From assembly GCA_000806115.1 (NCBI GenBank), contig JWKQ01000001.1:89784-153783 (forward strand): a DNA stretch of 64,000 nucleotides, in the 5' to 3' direction. Source of the DNA: an archaeon GW2011_AR5 (GTDB taxonomy: Archaea; Aenigmatarchaeota; Aenigmatarchaeia; GW2011-AR5). The notes below the pieces were generated by a model that was given only the letters and a program-made list of their open reading frames with translations, was not told the DNA's origin and ran no database searches. Each line of letters begins with the position of its first letter. Positions within the stretch are counted from its first letter, which is position 1. The position numbers and the translations under genes were made by a program. Shown here in pieces: positions 56,088 through 64,000 of this stretch.

Positions 56088-56961
56088 TTACAACATATAG
56101 TCCATATTGGTCAGCGCAAAGATGCCGTTGAAGTTTTCCAGCAAATCTTTTGTCCCGTCCGCATGAAAAACTGCTATCGAATGATACGAAGCCATCGGAA
56201 TTTTTTTATCTTTCGCGTCAATTAACCTCGGCTCTATTGTTATCGCCATTCCGTTTTTCAGCCCCAGAGTCTCCGCCCCGCTCAGGAACTTCCTTTTGCT
56301 GCTTATCAAATCTTTCGCGGTTGTCCAGCTTTCTTGCAGAATTTTCATCTCTTCCTTTGTCCATTCCTCGTATGATGCGGGTATGGTATGTCCTATAATG
56401 CCCGTGCTGTCCGGTTCCGTCACGCTTACCACATCATTTGAGACGCGGTTTTTGCTGATAATTTTCATGCCCAGTCTTTGCACTTCCGAGAGGTTCATGC
56501 CTGCTTTGATTGATGCAAATATCTCCCGGTTGATGTCCAGGCATTTCTTAAGATGATTTATTATTGCCGGGTCCTTACCCAAGTAAAATGTCATTCCAAA
56601 ATCCCCTATTATGCGCGTTTCCCTGTCGACGGGAGATGCATACACATATGCCACCCCTTTTTTTCATGTCAAGTTCTATGCCAGCCTGCGGTTCCATTTT
56701 CCTGAGGCTCTTATGATGAAGCCTTCCGCAGTTGTCATCTGTTGCGAAAATTACCCCGATACCGTTCCTTGGAGGCATATACCAGCCGTCCTTTTCGATA
56801 GAGTCGCTTTTTCTCATTTCCGCCAGCCATTTTTCATGCAGGGACAGCTCTGTAATGGTCTCTCCTGAGGAAAGCATTTTGCCAAGAACAGAGTGCAGGC
56901 TCGCTGCCGCAAACGCCCTGGTGCGCTTGCACACATCCAGTTTATGTTCTGTTTTATCCAT
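56088..56961 (-). pseudogene. M24 (Xaa-Pro aminopeptidase-like) protein split by a +1 frameshift at A7G4
   Basis: Two ORFs join as ...GIELDMKK|GVAYVYASPVDRETRIIGDFGMTFYLG across CCCCTTTTTTT at 56654-56664 (plus strand). Confidence 0.65.
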
Positions 56962-58447
56962 TTTGCATACCTTCGTCAGCCATCCTGAGTTTCTCGAGCT
57001 TCTCACTGTTCTTGTCGAGGATTTGCTTTTGCAGCGCAGGCAGCTGATGGCCGAATATTTGGGCAACGTGCTTTGCCGCATTGGACACGTTCAAGACGGT
57101 CGAATTAGAGCTGCCCGGAGGGTTCAATATGCAGGATGCATACTCTGACGGATTCGGCGGACAGCTTATCACAGGATGAACGCTCAAAAAAGAAAGTACG
57201 CCTGAAAGTGCGTCGGTTCCGCCTGCCACGGAGATGAAGACAACGGGCTCGACTGAGCTGTTGTATTTGCTTACCAGCTCCTCGCATGCCGACGGCTGCT
57301 TGTGCGCGGAACATATCCTGACTTGCGACCTTATTCCGTACTTTCCCAACTCAGCCCGGAGCTTTTCCAGATGCGACATGTCGCTGTCAGAACCTGCAAC
57401 AATCACTGCAAGGCAGCCGCGTATGTATCCTTCTTCTTCAAGGCTGCTGAGGAGCTCCGCCCTCACATTCGACGGCGGGAACTCAAAACTGTTGCCCGTC
57501 AGTATTTCGTAAAGGCGTATGTATCTCCAGGAGACTTCCACTACGTCGTCGTCCGACAACGACGGCGGCTTGCCTGTCGAGCCGTAGCCGAAACCCTTCT
57601 CTATTATCACGTCCCTCACGAACTGCTTCGACATCTCCTGTATTTTGAGTTCCGGCTTCTGCTTCAGCAGCTCGGATACGCTATTGAAGCCGCCTCCCGA
57701 CATCTCTTTCTTTATCGATTCGAATTTCCCGTATTCCTCGACAGAGCAGTATCTTGACGAGTCCGGCGTGTTAGCCTCGTCTATCAGGAAAAGGTTGCCG
57801 TTCTCATCCGTGCCGAACTCGTATTTCGTGTCGATAAAGAGAAGCCCTGCTTTTTGCGCGAGCTCCGCGCCGCGCATGTAAAGCCTTATCGATACGTCGC
57901 GAACTTTCTCCGCCAGCTCTTTGCCGACCATCTTTGAGACCTGCTCGAACGTCATTGCTTCGTCGTGCTCCGACTTTGTAGTAGGTGTGAAGAGCGGCTC
58001 GTCAAGCTTCTGATAGCGCAGCAGACCTTCCTTGAGCGGCACGCTGCACACTTCGCGCTTCCCCTTCTCGTATTCTTCCGCCATGCTGCCCCAGACATAG
58101 CCGCGCACTACGCATTCGACCATTATATTTTTGTAATACTTCTGGACAAGCACGTTGGCGTGCGGGCTGTCCATGGAAGCGTTCTGAATTATGTCCCCGG
58201 TGTTCTTCATCGCCCATGTGTTCAGCAGATTCAGGATGCGCCCCTTGAACGGGATTCTCCTGTCAAGAACATGGTCGAAAACAGACACCCTGTCGCTTGC
58301 CACCATTACTATGGGCTTCCCGATTTCCAGCGAAGTGAAATGAATGTCGCGCACCTTGCCGGACTTGTGCTGCCCGAGCTCGGGTATGAAACCCGATTCG
58401 AGCACGTTGTTCAGGTTTTTTCTTATTGCTTCCTTGTAGTTTTCCAT
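56954..58447 (-). CDS. purCE: fused SAICAR synthase (PurC) and N5-CAIR mutase (PurE)
   Basis: HKSGKVRDIHF, IDTKYEFGTD; C-term AVIVAGSDSDMSHLEKLRAEL...SAHKQP. Confidence 0.92.
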   Translation of the reverse strand: MENYKEAIRKNLNNVLESGFIPELGQHKSGKVRDIHFTSLEIGKPIVMVASDRVSVFDHVLDRRIPFKGRILNLLNTWAMKNTGDIIQNASMDSPHANVLVQKYYKNIMVECVVRGYVWGSMAEEYEKGKREVCSVPLKEGLLRYQKLDEPLFTPTTKSEHDEAMTFEQVSKMVGKELAEKVRDVSIRLYMRGAELAQKAGLLFIDTKYEFGTDENGNLFLIDEANTPDSSRYCSVEEYGKFESIKKEMSGGGFNSVSELLKQKPELKIQEMSKQFVRDVIIEKGFGYGSTGKPPSLSDDDVVEVSWRYIRLYEILTGNSFEFPPSNVRAELLSSLEEEGYIRGCLAVIVAGSDSDMSHLEKLRAELGKYGIRSQVRICSAHKQPSACEELVSKYNSSVEPVVFISVAGGTDALSGVLSFLSVHPVISCPPNPSEYASCILNPPGSSNSTVLNVSNAAKHVAQIFGHQLPALQKQILDKNSEKLEKLRMADEGMQNG

Positions 58448-58456
58448 ATTAACACC

Positions 58457-59251
58457 TCACCTTCCGACGAAATCCACCGCGTTCTTGAATATCATGAAAT
58501 TGCTTTCTATTAGTTCCCTCACTATGAGTCCGTTCCTCCTTGCGATTTCCTTTTTCCACTGAAATTCGGGCTCATTACAGCTGTACAATCCGCGTTCGGG
58601 ATGCGGCATCATTCCGAACAGTCGTCCGGACTTGTCGCATATCCCTGCGATGCCCGCGAGAGAGCCGTTCGGGTTGTCCGGAAATCCGCCCGCTTCATTG
58701 CCGAAGGCGTCGCAATAGGTGAAAACAACCTGGCGGTTTGATTCAAGGGACTTCAGCGTTTCTGCGTCGCAATAAAATCTCCCCTCGCCATGGGCAACAG
58801 GCACATGGGACCTGTCCATACCCTGCGTGAACACGCACCTGGAGTCGCGGTGCTTTATGTGCACCCAGCGGCACTCATAGCGGTTCTGGCTGTTTGCAAG
58901 GAGCGCGCAGTTCCTGACGCCGTACTGGGGACCGAACAGCCCCAGAGAAACCATTATCTGAAACCCGTTGCATATCCCAAGAATCAGCTTGTCAGAACTT
59001 ATGAAATCCTTCACGTCATCCCACACGTTGTTACGTATCTTGTTCGCGAAGGCACTGCCGGAACCGGTGTCGTCCCCGTACGAGAAACCGCCGGGGAACA
59101 CAATGATGTCGAACTCCCCTATCCTTGATTTCCCTGAAATTATGTCGTTGATGTGCACGATGCTGGGGCGCGCGCCGGCTCTTTCGAAAGCGTGGGCTGT
59201 CTCAGCCTCGCAGTTTATGCCGTACCCCGATATCACCAATACGTCAGCCAT
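58457..59251 (-). CDS. purQ: FGAM synthase glutaminase subunit
   Basis: VFPGGFSYGDDTGSG, LGICNGFQIMVSLGLF, HGEGRFY, MPHPERGLYS. Confidence 0.93.
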   Translation of the reverse strand: MADVLVISGYGINCEAETAHAFERAGARPSIVHINDIISGKSRIGEFDIIVFPGGFSYGDDTGSGSAFANKIRNNVWDDVKDFISSDKLILGICNGFQIMVSLGLFGPQYGVRNCALLANSQNRYECRWVHIKHRDSRCVFTQGMDRSHVPVAHGEGRFYCDAETLKSLESNRQVVFTYCDAFGNEAGGFPDNPNGSLAGIAGICDKSGRLFGMMPHPERGLYSCNEPEFQWKKEIARRNGLIVRELIESNFMIFKNAVDFVGR

Positions 59252-62178
59252 TACCAGTCACCGAACCTCTCCTTGTATTTCCTGTCAATAGCTGCAACAG
59301 GCAGGTTGATCAAAGTCCTCCCGTTACAATCGATTCTGAGACTACCGCCTTTGACAACGCCTATCCTTGCAAACGTAAAATCCTTCATCTCCTTCCCGAA
59401 CCTTTCCATGTTGCCGGGCGCTATCGCGACTATAAAACGCCCCTGGGATTCCGAGTACATTATTTTTTCCGGCGGCAGATCCCGGTTCGGCGCAATTCCA
59501 ATGTCGCATTCCGCGCCAAGCATGCCGGCTATTGACATCTTTGCGAGCGCGACTGCAATTCCCCCCGGACCCACGGACGCCATGGAACTTAGCAACCCTT
59601 TCTTGTTGAGTTCGCATATCTTTTCATACAGCTTCCTCGAGTTGCATACCTTCGGAGACCTGCTTCCCGTTTCACCGAACAGTCCGTAGAACTCGCCGCC
59701 GCCGCACTCGTCCCCTGTCATTCCGACAACATAAATCGCGTCATCCTGCATCTTGAAATCCATCGTGCAGGTATTTGCAACATCCTCGACAATTCCGATG
59801 GCTGATATGAGCAGCGTCGGCAGAACCGATATTTTCACGGGGGCGCCTTCGGAATCAAGCCCTTTGAAGTCGTTGAACATGCTGTCCTTGCCCGAGATGA
59901 ACGGCGTGCCGTAAATTTTTGCATAATCGTAGCACGCGCGCGCCGCATCCTTCAGTTGATGCAGGCGTTCCGGTTCATCCGATGAGCACCAGCAGAAATT
60001 ATCAAGCAGCGCTAGGCGGGAGATGTCGCCGCCTGCAGCCACGCAGTTCCTTATTGCGGTATCTATTGCGCATGCCGCCATGTCGTATGCGGAAATTTCG
60101 CTCAGCCGCGGGTAAAGCGACTGGGACAGCACAACGCCGCGTCTGTTCGAGAGGAGCGGACGTATCACAGTTGCCGCGCCGTTAACGCGCCCCCTGCCCT
60201 GGAGCGGCTTCACTATCGAGCCCCCCTGGACTTCATGGTCGTACTGGCGCGATATGAACTCGAAGCTGCAAAGATTATGGCGGGCAAGCATCCTCTTCAA
60301 AATATCCTCATGATCCTGAACGCGCAATTCCGGCTCCGGGCTTCCCTTGTACGGATAAGGCCTGGTTGCCAGCCGCCGCTTTGGCAGCCCGTTGTGCAGA
60401 AAGTCCATGTCGATGTTGAAAATTTCCACCCCCCTGAAGCTCACTACAGCCTTTTTTGCGCCGGTGAATTTTCCGATGACTGACGCTTCAATGCCGCGGC
60501 TTTTCATCAGTTCCGCAAATTCGCCGAGCGTGCTGTCGGGCACTGCAAGCGTCATCCTTTCCTGCGATTCCGATATCCAGATTTCCCACGGCTGGAGTCT
60601 CGGATATTTCAGCGGTACCTTGTCCAGTTCCACAATGAAGCCGCCGCACTCCCTTGCCATCTCGGCGACGCTGCACGAAAGGCCGCCTGCGCCGTTGTCT
60701 GTTATGCTGCTGTACAAATTCCTGTCCCTCGCTTCCTTCACCACGGCGTCGGAGAGCTTCTTTTGCGTGATCGGGTCGCCAATCTGCACCGCAGTGACGG
60801 GACTGCCCTCGTCCATCGCTTCTGACGAAAAGGTCGCTCCGTGGATGCCGTCTTTGCCGACGCGACCCCCTATCATGACTATATTGTCCCCGGGTTGTGC
60901 CTTCTTCTCGTGGCTGGCGCTGTTCCCGATTCTGGCCGGTATAATGCCGACGGTGCCGGCAAACACAAGGGGTTTGCCGCGATAGCAGTCGTCAAAATAA
61001 ACAAATCCCTGCGGCGTAGGAATGCCCGAGCAGTTGCCGCCGACATTCACGCCGCTTATGACACCCTCGAATATCCTCTTCGGCGTCAGCACAGGCTGGT
61101 TCTTCGCCTTGTATATCGTCCTTGAATCTTCGGGAAATCCGACGCAGAATCCGTAGCGATTCGCTATCGGCTTGGCGCCCATGCCGAAGCCGATGGTGTC
61201 CCGGTTGACGCCCACTATGCCCGTTATCGAGCCGCCGAACGGGTCGAGGGCTGAGGGCGTGTTGTGCGTCTCCACCTTGTCCGTCACCAGAAAATCGTCG
61301 TCAAAGCGCACGGCGCCCGAGTTGTCCCTGAAGACCGATGCGCAGAAGCCGCTGTTTATCTCCTCTGTCGCGCGTTTTATATAATGCGAGAAGAGCCCGT
61401 CCTCGATTTCGTCAATGGCTGCGGAAAAATACGTGTGCTTGCAATGTTCTGACCATGTCTGCGCAAGCGACTCGAGCTCTATATCAGTTGGCGCACGCCC
61501 CAGCTTTGAGAAATATTTCTTGATCGCGTGCATATAGTCGACGTCAAGCGCGAGCGGGCCTCGCCGCAGCTTTGTCAGGGGGTCCAGGATTCCAAGCTTT
61601 CCAATCTTTGCCAGCTCGCCGTCGCCGACATTCAGATCCACCCATATGACTTCCTGCTTTTCATGCAGCTTCACGTCGGGCGCGACGGCATCCATCCCCC
61701 CGTCACGCGCGTAATCGGCGGACGATTTTATGTGAAACCTCTGTATGAGCGTGTTGACAAGACTGTTCGCTATCGCCTCGACGTCTTTCTTTGCCAGCCT
61801 TCCGCCAATGTAGAGAACCTTGGAACTGAATACGTCGGTTTCTTTTTTCAGCATATCAGCAACTATCTCCCGCGCCGTATGTCCCGCGTTGTCTGTCACG
61901 CCGGGAAGCATGCCGAGCTCGAGCGCCCAGTCGAATTTCCGCGAGAACGGCGCATTTATCCTGGCAGTCTGGACGGTTTCATTGTGAAGGGATTTTGCCA
62001 CATCTTCAACTTCGCTCCTGGAAAGATTTCCCCGGACAGTGTAAACATCGGAAACCCGCACGTCCGCTGCAAAGCCCATCTGACTTATTTTTTTCTCAAG
62101 AACCAGGGCTTCGGAGCTCTTCTCGTTAAAATCTATCGATATCCTGAACATGTTCGCCATTTGGGTTAACGATTCCAT
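59251..62178 (-). CDS. purL: FGAM synthase (PurS-like N-terminus fused to PurL)
   Basis: QTWSEHCKHTYF, VETHNTPSALDPFGG, NDNGAGGLSCSVAEMA. Confidence 0.93.
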   Translation of the reverse strand: MESLTQMANMFRISIDFNEKSSEALVLEKKISQMGFAADVRVSDVYTVRGNLSRSEVEDVAKSLHNETVQTARINAPFSRKFDWALELGMLPGVTDNAGHTAREIVADMLKKETDVFSSKVLYIGGRLAKKDVEAIANSLVNTLIQRFHIKSSADYARDGGMDAVAPDVKLHEKQEVIWVDLNVGDGELAKIGKLGILDPLTKLRRGPLALDVDYMHAIKKYFSKLGRAPTDIELESLAQTWSEHCKHTYFSAAIDEIEDGLFSHYIKRATEEINSGFCASVFRDNSGAVRFDDDFLVTDKVETHNTPSALDPFGGSITGIVGVNRDTIGFGMGAKPIANRYGFCVGFPEDSRTIYKAKNQPVLTPKRIFEGVISGVNVGGNCSGIPTPQGFVYFDDCYRGKPLVFAGTVGIIPARIGNSASHEKKAQPGDNIVMIGGRVGKDGIHGATFSSEAMDEGSPVTAVQIGDPITQKKLSDAVVKEARDRNLYSSITDNGAGGLSCSVAEMARECGGFIVELDKVPLKYPRLQPWEIWISESQERMTLAVPDSTLGEFAELMKSRGIEASVIGKFTGAKKAVVSFRGVEIFNIDMDFLHNGLPKRRLATRPYPYKGSPEPELRVQDHEDILKRMLARHNLCSFEFISRQYDHEVQGGSIVKPLQGRGRVNGAATVIRPLLSNRRGVVLSQSLYPRLSEISAYDMAACAIDTAIRNCVAAGGDISRLALLDNFCWCSSDEPERLHQLKDAARACYDYAKIYGTPFISGKDSMFNDFKGLDSEGAPVKISVLPTLLISAIGIVEDVANTCTMDFKMQDDAIYVVGMTGDECGGGEFYGLFGETGSRSPKVCNSRKLYEKICELNKKGLLSSMASVGPGGIAVALAKMSIAGMLGAECDIGIAPNRDLPPEKIMYSESQGRFIVAIAPGNMERFGKEMKDFTFARIGVVKGGSLRIDCNGRTLINLPVAAIDRKYKERFGDW

Positions 62179-62180
62179 TT

Positions 62181-63041
62181 TTACAACCTTTTATTGTTCA
62201 TGACGGGCATGGCGCGCGGACCTTTCTCGAGCACCGACATCGAAGCTGCAGATGCCGCGAACCTTATGGCATCGTTCTCCGGCTTCCCGTCCGAAAGCGC
62301 CGAAACAAAAGCGGCTGCGAAACAGTCGCCCGCTCCTGTCGTGTCGACAGCCTTGACGGCATTGACCGGAAACTCCCGGACGCTGCCGCAATTGAAAAAC
62401 CTGACGCTGTTCCCGCCGTCCGTGACTATGACTTTGGGCACGGCGGTCAGCAGAATATTCCCTATCATCCCGAGTTCCGCCGCGTTGAGTATGACGTAAT
62501 CGCAATGGACAAGAAACCGCTTCAGTTCGCGGAATCCGAGGCGCGCCAGTATGCTGCCCGGCACGAACATGATTTTCGCGCCCCTTTTCCTGGCACGGCC
62601 GGCTATTTCAGAATAAACGTCCACAATCCCGTCCTTGACAAGACTTGTGAAGATGACGAAGTCCGAATTCTCCAGATGTTCCGGGAAATCAGCCGCCGAG
62701 AACCCGACATTGTTGTACGCGTACATCTGCCTCCTGCCTGAGGCGTCGATGAATACATAACATGTGTTGTTCGGCTTGCCGGTCCTCACGGCGGAAGAAT
62801 AATCGACGCCGTCTTTGTCGAAGTCGCGTTCCAGCATTTCAGTGTAATTGTCGCTCCCAAGATTGCCAAAGAAAGAAACTTGATTTCCAAGGCGCCCGAG
62901 CCCCGATGCGATGTTCGCCGCCGAGCCTCCCGAACATACGTTTGTGGAAGAGACGCCATGCTCACTGTCTCCCGTCCCAAGCTTGTCGACAAACAGGGAA
63001 ATATCAACGTTAGCGCTACCTATGCACACCACACGACCCAT
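62181..63041 (-). CDS. PfkB-family carbohydrate/nucleoside kinase
   Basis: CSGGSAANIASGLGRLG; DTTGAGDCFAAAFV. Confidence 0.9.
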   Translation of the reverse strand: MGRVVCIGSANVDISLFVDKLGTGDSEHGVSSTNVCSGGSAANIASGLGRLGNQVSFFGNLGSDNYTEMLERDFDKDGVDYSSAVRTGKPNNTCYVFIDASGRRQMYAYNNVGFSAADFPEHLENSDFVIFTSLVKDGIVDVYSEIAGRARKRGAKIMFVPGSILARLGFRELKRFLVHCDYVILNAAELGMIGNILLTAVPKVIVTDGGNSVRFFNCGSVREFPVNAVKAVDTTGAGDCFAAAFVSALSDGKPENDAIRFAASAASMSVLEKGPRAMPVMNNKRL

Positions 63042-63407
63042 TGTTCCTATGATGTCATAAAATTTTATATAATGATTCGCTTATTTTTTTCAGGAAAAAC
63101 CAATTACAATCGACAGACGAATCGCGTATTTAAGCAAGAAATCCTGATTATATACTACATCACATATGTTCTGCCGTAGAAATCATTTATATAGAGGTAT
63201 GCCAGAATAGAAGTATTGATGACACGCCTGGACAGCGAGTCAGAAATATTACCTTCAGCAAATCTGGACAATTTGCTTTGGGACATTTGGACAATTGGAC
63301 AACCTTAGGTTTCTTTCTCTAAGATTAAGAAATATAATGCAAACGCAGCTTAAAAGGCATTTTGCCTGCACAACATATGCGTTGCAGAATACAAAAGAGG
63401 GGTAAAA

Positions 63408-64000
63408 ATGTCCGATTCGTTCAATAACATAAATGATTTTGAGATGCATAAGGCTCGCATAATGGTGGTGGGCTGCGGCGGCGGCGGATGCAACACAATC
63501 AATGCGTTGTCGAAGAAAGGCATCAACGGCGCGAACACGATTGCGCTTAACACTGACGCCAAGCATCTTGCAGTTACGCAGGCGGACAAGAGGATACTTA
63601 TCGGGAAATCATTGACAAGGGGACTGGGTGCCGGCGGATTCCCGGAAATAGGCAAGAATGCGGCGCTCGAGAGCAAGAATGAAATCCGCGAGGCGCTGCA
63701 CGAATCGGACCTCGTTTTCGTCACTTGCGGGCTCGGAGGCGGAACCGGCACAGGCGCTGCGCCTGTTGTGGCAAGTCTTGCGCGCGAGTTAGGCGCGATA
63801 GTAATTTCTGTGGTGACTCTACCGTTCAAGCTGGAAGGCGCCAGGATACACAAGGCAGAAGGCGGACTGGCTACGCTCAGAAACAGCTGCGACACGGTAA
63901 TAGCGATAGAGAACGAAAGGCTTCTCAAATTAGCCGGCAACAAGCCCCTGAAAGAGGCGTTCGGGCTGGCTGACGACCTCATAGCTACGATGATAAAAGG
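63408..64000 (+). CDS. ftsZ: cell division protein FtsZ, partial at right edge
   Basis: ARIMVVGCGGGGCNTINAL; ALNTDAKHL; FVTCGLGGGTGTGAAPVVA; not in ORF track because open-ended. Confidence 0.93.
   Translation, partial: MSDSFNNINDFEMHKARIMVVGCGGGGCNTINALSKKGINGANTIALNTDAKHLAVTQADKRILIGKSLTRGLGAGGFPEIGKNAALESKNEIREALHESDLVFVTCGLGGGTGTGAAPVVASLARELGAIVISVVTLPFKLEGARIHKAEGGLATLRNSCDTVIAIENERLLKLAGNKPLKEAFGLADDLIATMIK

Noticed and set aside
53320-62170. Numerous long plus-strand ORFs opposite the purine operon
   Set aside because: Antisense shadows of strongly conserved minus-strand enzymes; no independent motifs.

Overview
Archaeal chromosomal segment. I infer a DPANN-type lineage from the small dense genome style, eS26, Hel308, an intron-containing tRNA-Pro, archaeal SRP RNA and Euryarchaeota/DPANN-like FtsZ; this is not proven. 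Housekeeping blocks sit at both ends: TrmI end, HEPN/MNT pair, tRNA-Pro, Hel308, prenyl synthase and eS26 on the left; SRP RNA, HerA-like, MazG-like, rhomboid, a long minus-strand purine biosynthesis operon and the ftsZ start on the right. The middle (about 6.2-46 kb) is a surface-structure/accessory region. It holds a type IV pilus/archaellum-like motor operon with the membrane protein split in two genes, three giant VGIGTTSP-repeat adhesin/tail-fibre-like genes with two truncated C-terminal cassettes, a zinc-ribbon/HTH/PD-(D/E)XK nuclease-like protein with a four-helix-bundle and a holin-like gene between the fibres, RelE-like and HicBA-like TA pairs, pilin operons, and an AT-rich island (Type IIG R-M, CPBP protease, AbrB-like, SWIM-DDE transposase) splitting a pilin array. 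The most novel-looking signals are: (1) two families of intergenic structured elements with visible covariation, a ~98-nt double-hairpin element (3 copies) and a ~56-nt three-way junction with invariant P1 and TGTACA linker but unrelated arms (3 copies, one nested in the other family); (2) a fibre-gene locus with near-identical DNA repeats, reused ~100-bp modules and two promoterless cassettes with the same boundaries, interleaved with a nuclease-like gene. All calls are by eye; no searches were run.
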